A DNA stretch of 9,113 nt from Deltaproteobacteria bacterium (lineage in GTDB: Bacteria; Desulfobacterota; DSM-4660; Desulfatiglandales; B25-G16), in NCBI GenBank assembly GCA_003646875.1, contig QMLT01000050.1, positions 1 through 9,113 of the forward strand, written 5' to 3'. The notes beneath the pieces are model-generated. The model was not told the DNA's origin. It ran no database searches and saw nothing but the letters and a program-made list of their open reading frames with translations. Both the position numbers and the translations under genes were made by a program. Shown piece after piece: positions 1-5,693 of this stretch (positions within the stretch are counted from its first letter, which is position 1; each line of letters starts with the position of its first letter).

Positions 1-1665
1 GCCGGCTACAAGATTTTCCGCAGCCAATCAGAAGAAGGCCCATTTGTAAAAATAGCACAGGTAACGAAAAACAACTATGTTGATGAGGGCTTAGAGAAAA
101 CTGCTGCATACTATTATAGAATTAAGGCATTCGATACAAGAGGTAAGGAGAGTGATTTCTCCAAAACCATTCGCGCTAAGACAGTAGTTACTCCTAATCC
201 CCCTATCATTCTGAGCACTCAAGCTCATGTAAAAAGCATAGAGATAACATGGGCGCCTAATCCAATCAAAAGTCCTGATCCAACCAAACTCATGGGATAC
301 AAGCTTTATAGGGCAAAGACAGAAAAAGGCCCTTACAGGGAGGTAGCCAATCTCTCAGGAAAAGATTTAGGTCTGGGGATTGATACAACCCTGGACAAAT
401 TATTTAAGATAAATTATCTGGATAGAAATCTGGCTGATGGGGAGGAATATTATTTCAAGGTAAGCGTCTATAATGAAAAGAACCTGGAAAGTGACCTCTC
501 GGCTTCTATGAAGGGGAGGTGTCTGCCGGTTGTCCAGAGGCTCTCGGCCAAGGGGGATATGATCAGGCAGATCAAACTGACCTGGACTCAGGCTACCTCA
601 GAGCACGTAAAAGGCTATTTTATTTACAGAAGTATGTCAGGTGAAGATGGCTTTATAAAGATAAAGAAGATTATTGATCGGGACATTAATAGTTTTATTG
701 ATACCAAAGGCCTGAAGGATAAAACAACTTATTATTATAGAATTTCCCTCTTTGAAGATAGTGAGAAAGAAGGATCCCTGTCGGATATTGTATCAGCTAC
801 AACTAAGGGGCCGCCCCCAACACCTCAGGGACTGAGGGCAAAAAGTGGGATGGCCAGAAAGGTAAAACTTCTGTGGAATATGTGTACTGAAAAAGAGGTC
901 AAAGGATATAAATTGTATCGCTCAACCGCAAGGGAAGGGGAATATGTTTTAATTAAAAAGATAAGTAATCCAAAGAAAAACAAATACCTTGATAAACGAA
1001 CCTATAAAGAACCATTGATGGATAACACCACCTATTATTATAAGATAACATCCTATAATAAGGTAGATGTTGAAAGTAAGCCATCTGAAATAGTTTTTGC
1101 AACGACCAAACCACGGCCTGTCAGACCTTCTGGATTTGGAGGGGAAAGCCTTCATGTGAAAGAAATACCCCTTTTCTGGCAGCCTAATCCCGAGGATGAT
1201 ATCGAAAAATATCATATCTTCAGGAGTTCGGGTGATGAAAAAGAATTTTCGGAAATAGCCTCTATTGAAGGAAATACCTCTTATGTGGATAAGCGGCTTC
1301 AGGATGGGTGGGAATATAGATATAAACTGACAGCCGAGGATAAGGATAGCCTCATAAGTGATTTTTCTGATATAATAACTGTCAAAACAAAACCAAAACC
1401 AAGGGCACCTACAGGGCTTACTGCAAGAGTTGAACAAGGAAAGACGATCCTTACCTGGTCAAATAACACTGAATCGGATATTACATTATACAATGTTTTT
1501 GAAAAAGGATTTTTCGGTTCACGAAAGGTAGGCGCTGTTAAAGAACCAAAATTTATTAATGTTGGCCCTAAACCAGGAAAGAGCAAGAATTACACTGTAA
1601 CAGCAGTTGATAAGGATGGCTTAGAAAGTAAGCCAAGTCAGCCTGTCACAGTAGTTGGGAAATAG
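1..1665 (+). CDS. Fibronectin type III multi-module protein (5' end outside window)
   Basis: The frame is open from base 1 to the TAG at 1663-1665, giving the last 554 residues of a longer protein; an internal ATG at 292 is not the start. The visible part is built of repeating units of about 90-107 residues. Each carries a 'GYKLYRS'-like strand (visible residues 2, 99, 205, 302, about 403 and 496) followed about 30-50 residues later by a 'TYYYKI..YN...ES..S' strand, and is joined to the next by Pro/Thr/Lys-rich linkers. This is the fibronectin-III beta-sandwich pattern, giving roughly six modules, the first partial and the last the most diverged ('LYNVFEK'). Such modules usually act as spacers or carbohydrate/protein-binding units in exported proteins; export is inferred because the signal peptide would lie upstream. 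No LPXTG, membrane anchor or catalytic motif is seen at the C-terminus, which ends just after the last module. Module assignment is fairly sure; function is unknown. Confidence 0.85.
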   Translation, partial: AGYKIFRSQSEEGPFVKIAQVTKNNYVDEGLEKTAAYYYRIKAFDTRGKESDFSKTIRAKTVVTPNPPIILSTQAHVKSIEITWAPNPIKSPDPTKLMGYKLYRAKTEKGPYREVANLSGKDLGLGIDTTLDKLFKINYLDRNLADGEEYYFKVSVYNEKNLESDLSASMKGRCLPVVQRLSAKGDMIRQIKLTWTQATSEHVKGYFIYRSMSGEDGFIKIKKIIDRDINSFIDTKGLKDKTTYYYRISLFEDSEKEGSLSDIVSATTKGPPPTPQGLRAKSGMARKVKLLWNMCTEKEVKGYKLYRSTAREGEYVLIKKISNPKKNKYLDKRTYKEPLMDNTTYYYKITSYNKVDVESKPSEIVFATTKPRPVRPSGFGGESLHVKEIPLFWQPNPEDDIEKYHIFRSSGDEKEFSEIASIEGNTSYVDKRLQDGWEYRYKLTAEDKDSLISDFSDIITVKTKPKPRAPTGLTARVEQGKTILTWSNNTESDITLYNVFEKGFFGSRKVGAVKEPKFINVGPKPGKSKNYTVTAVDKDGLESKPSQPVTVVGK

Positions 1666-1762
1666 CTTCAATGGACAATTATCAATTGAAACTGGAAACT
1701 TGATACTGGGTGTAGCAACACAGGGCAAAGTTTCGAGTATCAAATTTCAAACAAAGGTAACC

Positions 1763-1790
1763 CTGAACGGTGAACTCTGAACCTGTGAAC
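1763..1790 (+). repeat. Near-tandem 14-bp repeat over the MGMT start region
   Basis: Two adjacent units, CTGAACGGTGAACT (1763-1776) and CTGAACCTGTGAAC (1777-1790), share CTGAAC and TGAAC blocks. Each unit contains one in-frame GTG (1770 and 1785) that could start the downstream methyltransferase. The upstream spacer (1666-1762) is also low in complexity, with 'aaactgg/aaactt'-type words and a small CAATT-atc-AATTG inverted repeat at 1676-1688. No convincing terminator or promoter was seen in the 104-base gap. Confidence 0.5.
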
Positions 1791-2300
1791 GCCTACACTA
1801 TCTATTACTGGGAGTTTCAATGTGGGGAATTGTCAGTACATGTTGCCTCTTCACATATAGGCGCAGTCATGGTAAAATTATACTTTGAAAAGGAGAATAG
1901 TTTTATGACTGAGCTAATCTCCTCTGCGCCGAACGCTGAATTAATTGAAGATCGTACACATAATGAAGGCCTCATAGGAATTATTGAGGCATATCTTAAA
2001 GGAAATAATCCAGCAATTAATGTGCCGTGGGATATCAATGTGACCCCCTTTATGTATAATGTCTACAGGAGCGCGTGTGCAATACCATATGGTGAAACAA
2101 AAACATATAAAGATGTTGCATTCATGGCAGGCGCCCCAAAAGGGGCACGGGCTGTTGGGCAGGCATTAAAGAAAAACCCCCTTGTCATTCTTATCCCGTG
2201 CCATAGGGTTGTTGCGGTAAATGGCCTGGGTGGTTTTAACGCAGGAATTAATATGAAACGATATTTACTCAATCTTGAGCAGAATAGAATGCTTTTTTAA
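1770..2300 (+). CDS. ogt: Methylated-DNA--protein-cysteine S-methyltransferase (MGMT)
   Basis: This is a suicide DNA-repair protein that moves the alkyl group from O6-alkylguanine (or O4-alkylthymine) to its own cysteine. Counting from GTG 1770 (176 aa), the active-site signature IPCHRVV puts the acceptor Cys at 144. The DNA-binding helix-turn-helix 'TYKDVAFMAGAPKGARAVGQ' contains the Arg finger at 127, and Asn137 follows. The glycine loop 'LGGFNAG' and the C-terminal 'RYLLNLE' helix are present. Residues about 8-60 fit the N-terminal MGMT subdomain. Length is normal for the Ogt/Ada-C family, and there is no Ada N-terminal zinc domain. The start is uncertain: an in-frame TGA at 1764 limits it, and GTG 1770 and GTG 1785 both lie in a small repeat without a good ribosome-binding site. 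ATG 1869 would remove half the N-terminal subdomain. The last ten codons overlap, in antisense, the synthetase remnant described separately. The symbol follows the family; ogt versus another MGMT paralogue is not settled. Confidence 0.93.
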   Translation: MNSEPVNAYTIYYWEFQCGELSVHVASSHIGAVMVKLYFEKENSFMTELISSAPNAELIEDRTHNEGLIGIIEAYLKGNNPAINVPWDINVTPFMYNVYRSACAIPYGETKTYKDVAFMAGAPKGARAVGQALKKNPLVILIPCHRVVAVNGLGGFNAGINMKRYLLNLEQNRMLF

Positions 2301-2369
2301 CCTCCTCTTTCAAAACCTTTCCCATCTTGTTTCTCGGAAGTTCATTTAGAAAAATTTCAAGAAAATTTC
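2269..2369 (-). pseudogene. Remnant of AMP-binding acyl-CoA synthetase C-terminus
   Basis: Read on the minus strand from 2358 to the TGA at 2269-2271, the translation runs EIFLNELPRNKMGKVLKEEV and then nine more residues. 'LPRNKMGKVLKEEV' is the A10 motif that ends adenylate-forming enzymes such as acyl-CoA and malonyl-CoA synthetases; its Lys (codon 2317-2319) is the catalytic lysine. Nothing of the ~500-residue enzyme is present beyond this tail, so it is a fragment. Immediately upstream, an imperfect 11-base direct duplication (+ strand 2348-2358 and 2359-2369) shifts the frame. Removing one copy joins the motif in frame to an open stretch reaching ATG 2441, which includes 'TPKVVRYRD', possibly the preceding strand of the same C-terminal domain. 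The fragment overlaps the 3' end of the methyltransferase gene by 32 bases, convergently. The A10 identification is confident; the upstream extent and original substrate are not. Confidence 0.7.
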
Positions 2370-2454
2370 CCCCCTCCGCCCCCTATCCCTATAACGCACA
2401 ACTTTTGGTGTAGATTTGTTTCTACCAAAGGATAGTCTCATGCCCCTTTCCTCC

Positions 2455-2483
2455 TTGACTCTTTTTTTCTATTCTTTTAGAAT
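2455..2483 (+). promoter_or_regulatory. Sigma70-type promoter for the FabD-like gene
   Basis: A -35 box TTGACT (2455-2460) and a -10 box TAGAAT (2478-2483), each five of six to consensus, are separated by 17 bases. Transcription would begin near 2490, leaving a leader of about 28 bases before ATG 2518. The placement argues against any longer N-terminus for the gene. Confidence 0.65.
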
Positions 2484-2517
2484 CCCAAATACAGCTTACA
2501 GAAAAGGAGAATTGATT

Positions 2518-3612
2518 ATGCAACCTGAAACAGCGTATATCTTTCCTGGTCAGGGATCTCAATATTTAGGAATGGGACATGAGTTCTATGATCATTTTGA
2601 GATTGCTGCATTTGTATTTTACAGGGCAAACAGGTTATTGAATAGGGAGTTTGAAAAGATAATATTCGGCAAAATACCTGACAAATTTCGTGATAGAGTC
2701 AGTCATGTCGATGAGCTTGGCATTAAAAGAGGGCTTAAAACTCATTTAGATAAACAGGTTCAGATCGCTACCTATATTTCCTCTTGGGCAGCCTTTTCAG
2801 TCTTTCGAGAAAGATTGGAGGAAGAAAAACTAAGCCTCAAACCGGTAGTCATGGCTGGGCATAGTTTTGGTGAATATACTGCACTTACAGCAGCAGAGGG
2901 CATGAATTATGATACCGGCCTGCAACTGGTTAATCAACGCCAGAGTATAATGACCTCATGCGCCAAAGATATCGATGGCGGACTGGTAGCCATCATAAAT
3001 AAGAATAGGGACATTACTCAGGAGGATGTTCGAAATATTACATACTACGCAGGAAGAGAAATCCTGCACATAGCCCTTTATAACTCACCCAAACAGAATG
3101 TCTTTGGAGGTAAAAGTAAAAACATTGGTGCAGCAAAACAGTTGCTTAAGGAATCAGAATTTAGAGCCATAGATTTGCCGGTTTTGGGTCCATGGCATAC
3201 ACCGCTGATGGTTGTTGCCAGTGATAATTTAAAAAAGTATATCGAAGAAAAAGAGTTTTCTTTTAAAAAGCTTGAAACACCTATTATTGCAAATACCTTG
3301 ACAGATGATAACATTGATCCAAAGACCATCACTCACCCTGATGAGATCAAAGAAGAGCTTATACATCAGCTGGATCATCCTGTTTTATGGGCTCAGACCA
3401 TTAAAAAAATGGTCGAAGAATATAAGATAAAACGAATCCTTATCTTTGGCCCGGGCAAGATAACGCAAAAGATAATAAATGATGAGTATCCTGATGTAAG
3501 AGTGTGCCGAATAGAGGATTTAGACACATTAGAAGAAACAATGTATGAGATAAAATATCCTGGGAGAAAAAAGGAAGAGCCCTCTGAGGATACACAACCT
3601 TTGGATGAATAA
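2518..3612 (+). CDS. FabD-like ACP S-malonyltransferase (acyltransferase domain)
   Basis: The 364-residue protein has the FabD/PKS acyltransferase fold, which loads malonyl from CoA onto the acyl-carrier-protein thiol for fatty-acid or polyketide synthesis. Visible signatures are GQGSQ (11-15), the nucleophile elbow GHSFGEY with Ser116, Arg141 at the position that binds the malonyl carboxylate, 'NSPKQNVFGG' in the small subdomain, and the catalytic-His loop 'GPWHTPL' with His227. The C-terminal 'GPGK' is also present. ATG 2518 is chosen because AAGGAG (2504-2509) precedes it by 8 bases and the promoter lies just upstream; an upstream in-frame TTG at 2416 would only add non-conserved residues. 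Unusual points are about 30-40 extra, charged residues between the GQGSQ strand and the nucleophile, 'GPW' where FabD usually has 'GAF', and an acidic C-terminal tail. No ACP, KAS or ketoreductase gene is nearby, so it may be a second or specialised malonyltransferase rather than the housekeeping FabD. Confidence 0.85.
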   Translation: MQPETAYIFPGQGSQYLGMGHEFYDHFEIAAFVFYRANRLLNREFEKIIFGKIPDKFRDRVSHVDELGIKRGLKTHLDKQVQIATYISSWAAFSVFRERLEEEKLSLKPVVMAGHSFGEYTALTAAEGMNYDTGLQLVNQRQSIMTSCAKDIDGGLVAIINKNRDITQEDVRNITYYAGREILHIALYNSPKQNVFGGKSKNIGAAKQLLKESEFRAIDLPVLGPWHTPLMVVASDNLKKYIEEKEFSFKKLETPIIANTLTDDNIDPKTITHPDEIKEELIHQLDHPVLWAQTIKKMVEEYKIKRILIFGPGKITQKIINDEYPDVRVCRIEDLDTLEETMYEIKYPGRKKEEPSEDTQPLDE

Positions 3613-3637
3613 ATCAACAAAGGTTTTTGCTGCCTGA

Positions 3638-4192
3638 CTACTTGTGAGAAATCTCGCTTACCCCCGCTTTCTTATGGAAAAGCTGCTCTAGGGCAATTTC
3701 GTAGTCCCGCGATCCTATAACAAGGGATTTATTGCGGGAGAGCTGTTTCGCTATTTCTTCTTCAGTTCTTTCAAATTTTTCATTCACCTGATTGATAATA
3801 TCGTCTATTAACGTATAAATTTCAAGGTCAGTTCCATACACGTCTATTACATTTGGGTCATTGATTATTACTTCCAGGATATATTGTGTTAGATAGAGGG
3901 CGTATGGATTTGCACGGGGGACAAGGGTCCTTATAGGGGCGATGAAAAATTTAAAGTCAAACTCACTGCTTTTATATGCCTTGTTAAGGCCCTGCATGAT
4001 GAGATCAGAAACTGCTTGAGAATTTTCGGTCTCAATTATCTTGTTAAGGAGTAGGGCCTGGGAAAGCTTATTATGAATTTCTGATAGCTTAAATTTAAAA
4101 AATCGATCTCTCCGAAAGGATTCCCTTTTCTCCTTTTTTTCCAATCGATTTAGTAATTTGTCCTGGGTGCTTCCACTATATCTATATTTCAT
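3638..4192 (-). CDS. Conserved-looking protein of unknown function, 184 aa
   Basis: No family is recognised. The N-terminal third (residues 1-45) is strongly basic and probably helical, with runs such as 'RLEKKEKRESFRRDRFF'. A central segment 'FFIAPIRTLVPRANPYALYLTQYI' and 'INDPNVIDVYGTDLEIY' looks well structured and could be a conserved core. The C-terminus is helical and acidic/basic. There is no signal peptide, membrane segment, cysteine cluster or nucleotide-binding loop, so it is probably cytoplasmic. It is the last gene of the minus-strand run after the HExxH protein and FmdB, 66 bases from FmdB, and converges on the malonyltransferase gene with only 25 bases between the stops. There is no clear ribosome-binding site before ATG 4192, so the start is moderately certain. 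The spacer 4193-4258 contains a short CCTTT/AAAGG inverted repeat but no clear terminator. It is a real gene judging by coherent composition and position. Confidence 0.75.
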   Translation of the reverse strand: MKYRYSGSTQDKLLNRLEKKEKRESFRRDRFFKFKLSEIHNKLSQALLLNKIIETENSQAVSDLIMQGLNKAYKSSEFDFKFFIAPIRTLVPRANPYALYLTQYILEVIINDPNVIDVYGTDLEIYTLIDDIINQVNEKFERTEEEIAKQLSRNKSLVIGSRDYEIALEQLFHKKAGVSEISHK

Positions 4193-4258
4193 TTTTTTTA
4201 TTACTGTGTAACGCCTTTCAAAAAAGGTTAGGGAAGGGTATTTTGGTTACTCCGGGGC

Positions 4259-4552
4259 TCATGTGTCTGTAGAAGGCGCTTTTTTGGATACCTCTTTTGA
4301 CGCATTTTTGGTGTCATCTTTTTTTGGTTTCTTTTCTTTATCTTCTTTTTTTGCTGGTCTATTTTTAGATGCCCCTGATGCGTAATCAGTTACATACCAA
4401 CCTGACCCTTTGAGATGAAAGGTATTTTGTGAAATAATCTTTTTCACCGGTCCACCGCATATCTCACATACACTTACAGGCGGATCAGAGAATTTTTGCC
4501 ACATCTCAGTTATGCGGCCACATTTGCTACATTTATATTCATAGATGGGCAT
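4259..4552 (-). CDS. FmdB-family zinc-ribbon protein
   Basis: The start 'MPIYEYKCSKCG' is the hallmark of the FmdB / CxxC_CXXC_SSSS regulatory zinc-ribbon family. Two knuckles, Cys8/Cys11 and Cys29/Cys32, would hold one zinc; after 'VKKIIS' comes the family's 'FHLKGSGWYVTDY' segment. Residues about 65-97 are a Lys/Asp/Ser-rich, probably disordered tail, as is common in this family. Members were first noted beside the formamidase and formylmethanofuran dehydrogenase genes, but their molecular role is not established. ATG 4552 has an excellent ribosome-binding site (GGAGGA, + strand 4559-4564) 6 bases upstream. That site lies inside the coding sequence of the preceding HExxH gene, which it overlaps by 14 bases, so the two are probably co-transcribed and translationally coupled. 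Confidence 0.9.
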   Translation of the reverse strand: MPIYEYKCSKCGRITEMWQKFSDPPVSVCEICGGPVKKIISQNTFHLKGSGWYVTDYASGASKNRPAKKEDKEKKPKKDDTKNASKEVSKKAPSTDT

Positions 4553-5114
4553 TATTTATCCTCCATGTGTCATATTTGTTCATACAGATATCAATATTCA
4601 TTCTATCAGGGTTATAAGCGCCCAGAATATATGAGAGGTTTGGTAACGATAATTGTTGCAGGATTTCATACGTTATGTGATTTACGATTTTTTCCTCTTC
4701 TATCCTGTTATTCTCCTCCTGGGTGTCGAATCTCACTTGAAATTTACAGAACCGTACAATATGCACCAACTCATGGGTGAGTATATACGCCAAAAGGGGG
4801 AGAAGTTTAATGTTAGCGTCCCTTTGAAGGGCTTGCAAAATGTAGTGATCCTGCAAATAAATAAGGTAAAATTCATGTCGTTTATAAAGGGGCTCTATTT
4901 CTGCTTTGCCGTCTGAGCTATATTTCTTCAATAGGGCAAAGACATTATCTTTAATTTCTTCGCCGAATAAAGAAGAAAGGGTTCTTATATCAAAGCGATT
5001 CCTTTTCCACTGTAAGAGTGATAATTTAAAATAGTTGCTCGTCATATCTTCAGCAATATCTAAGGCATCCCCAACAACACTTAACTGATCTTTATTAAAA
5101 TATTGCAGGGTCAT
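4539..5114 (-). CDS. Putative zinc metalloprotease-like HExxH protein, 191 aa
   Basis: From ATG 5114 the protein has 191 residues and a single 'LTHELVHIVRF' helix (His114, Glu115, His118), the zinc/catalytic motif of gluzincin-type peptidases. A cluster Glu139-Glu141 about 21-23 residues downstream, in 'RIEEEKIVNHITYEIL', could give the third ligand. No wider peptidase family is recognised, so enzymatic activity is an inference from the motif. There is no signal peptide, so it is probably cytoplasmic. Reading could begin at ATG 5171, but that codon is 2 bases from the tRNA CCA end, and the added 19 residues are an AT-rich hydrophobic run covering a promoter-like sequence; ATG 5114 is preferred. 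No ribosome-binding site precedes either start. The gene overlaps FmdB by 14 bases and lies downstream of tRNA-Met in the same direction. A partner role with the FmdB zinc ribbon is possible. Confidence 0.75.
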   Translation of the reverse strand: MTLQYFNKDQLSVVGDALDIAEDMTSNYFKLSLLQWKRNRFDIRTLSSLFGEEIKDNVFALLKKYSSDGKAEIEPLYKRHEFYLIYLQDHYILQALQRDANIKLLPLLAYILTHELVHIVRFCKFQVRFDTQEENNRIEEEKIVNHITYEILQQLSLPNLSYILGAYNPDRMNIDICMNKYDTWRINNAHL

Positions 5115-5124
5115 AATACATATA

Positions 5125-5152
5125 AAAATAATTCGAAAAATGAATATGTCAA
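5125..5152 (-). promoter_or_regulatory. Candidate promoter for the HExxH/FmdB genes
   Basis: On the minus strand a perfect TTGACA (5152-5147) is followed after 16 bases by TATTTT (5130-5125, four of six to consensus). Transcription would begin near 5118, leaving only about 3 bases before ATG 5114. That would be an essentially leaderless mRNA, which would explain the missing ribosome-binding site. Confidence 0.4.
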
Positions 5153-5172
5153 TACTGTTTACAAAATCCATA

Positions 5173-5249
5173 TGGTGGCGGTGCAGGGACTCGAACCCCG
5201 GACACTACGGATATGAGCCGTATGCTCTAACCACCTGAGCTACACCGCC
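5173..5249 (-). tRNA. tRNA-Met (anticodon CAT), CCA encoded
   Basis: The minus strand folds as a full cloverleaf: acceptor GGCGGTG/CACCGCC (7 perfect pairs), D-arm GCTC/GAGC, anticodon stem TACGG/CCGTA with loop CTCATAT, five-base variable loop, T-arm CGGGG/CCCTG (one G-T) with loop TTCGAGT, discriminator A. The anticodon CAT is at 5215-5213. The CCA end is in the DNA (5175-5173). The G-C first pair and the 'GGCGG...CTCATA' body fit elongator tRNA-Met. Initiator tRNA is unlikely because it normally has an unpaired first base and GGG/CCC in the anticodon stem. tRNA-Ile2 (lysidine-modified CAT) cannot be fully excluded by sequence alone. Confidence 0.97.
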
Positions 5250-5259
5250 ATTGGTGCTT

Positions 5260-5287
5260 ATTATGGATAAAAATCCTTTTTTGTCAA
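5260..5287 (-). promoter_or_regulatory. Promoter of tRNA-Met
   Basis: On the minus strand a perfect -35 box TTGACA (5287-5282) and CATAAT (5265-5260, five of six) are 16 bases apart. The predicted start near 5253 is a few bases before the mature tRNA 5' end at 5249. The -35 box lies in one arm of the inverted repeat 5281-5338. Confidence 0.75.
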
Positions 5288-5338
5288 TCAAATAATGCTA
5301 CTCAATCCTTTTTGATGTAGGTCATCAATGATTGACAA
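5281..5338. repeat. Perfect 10-bp inverted repeat between divergent genes
   Basis: TTGTCAATCA (5281-5290) and TGATTGACAA (5329-5338) are exact reverse complements, 38 bases apart. Each arm contains a TTGACA directed outwards, one towards tRNA-Met and one towards the zinc-ribbon/QueD pair. Inside the interval TTGATG (5312-5317) and CATCAA (5323-5328) form a 6-bp stem with a 5-base loop, and TCAATGATTGA (5325-5335) is a short palindrome. Confidence 0.6.
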
Positions 5339-5360
5339 TAACAGGAAGATACATTAAAGA
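5332..5360 (+). promoter_or_regulatory. Candidate promoter for zinc-ribbon/QueD pair
   Basis: TTGACA (5332-5337) is followed after 17 bases by TAAAGA (5355-5360), a weak -10 box. The strong -35 and its place in the divergent region support it; the poor -10 suggests weak or activator-dependent use. Confidence 0.35.
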
Positions 5361-5396
5361 AATAGAAAAACGTTAAATTTCTTACAAGGAGCATAC

Positions 5397-5666
5397 ATGA
5401 AATGCCCATATTGTGATAAGGAGATTTTAGGCATTACGTGCCCTGAATGTGGGGGATCAATTCCTGAAGACAGCCACTACTGCCTTTATTGCGGGGCAGA
5501 ACTGCACAGTACTACCACAGGAGAGGATGATACAAAGAGTGCTGGAGGCGCAGATAGTATTGATTTTCAGGATAGAATTCCCTGTCCAGATGGAAATTGC
5601 ATTGGAATAATAATAGATGGAAAATGCAATATTTGCGGAAAACGGTATAAGGGCAAAAAAAAGTAG
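5397..5666 (+). CDS. Small double zinc-ribbon protein
   Basis: This 89-residue protein is rich in paired cysteines. CPYC (residues 3-6) and CPEC (15-18), then 'CLYCG' (about 29-33), make an N-terminal zinc-ribbon region. After a Thr/Asp/Gly-rich linker, 'CPDGNCIGIIIDGKCNICGK' near the C-terminus forms a second ribbon, and the protein ends in a Lys-rich tail. It has no catalytic motif and is likely a protein- or nucleic-acid-binding adaptor in the cytoplasm. ATG 5397 has AAGGAG (5386-5391) 5 bases upstream. The QueD gene follows within 27 bases on the same strand, so the two are probably one operon. I recall similar small zinc-ribbon proteins beside QueD-type genes in delta-proteobacteria, which would make the pairing more than chance, but I could not check this. 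The function is unknown. Confidence 0.85.
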   Translation: MKCPYCDKEILGITCPECGGSIPEDSHYCLYCGAELHSTTTGEDDTKSAGGADSIDFQDRIPCPDGNCIGIIIDGKCNICGKRYKGKKK

Positions 5667-5693
5667 GCTTTTAGGCGGGAATTGGTGTATTCT

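Noticed and set aside
949..1586. Long minus-strand reading frames inside the fibronectin-III gene
   Set aside because: They are antisense to a clearly coding repeat protein, overlap each other, and their translations have no recognisable motif.
2416..2517. A longer N-terminus for the malonyltransferase from TTG 2416
   Set aside because: The region holds a promoter and a polypyrimidine tract, the added residues are not family-like, and ATG 2518 has a good ribosome-binding site.
5115..5171. N-terminal hydrophobic segment of the HExxH protein as a signal peptide
   Set aside because: It begins 2 bases from the tRNA CCA end, contains a central Arg and coincides with AT-rich promoter-like DNA; it is more likely non-coding.
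5173..5249. tRNA-Met as an attachment site of an integrated element
   Set aside because: No integrase gene and no repeat of the tRNA 3' end were seen in the window.
5251..5396. preQ1 riboswitch ahead of the zinc-ribbon/QueD genes
   Set aside because: No preQ1-type hairpin with its A-rich tail overlapping the ribosome-binding site could be recognised.
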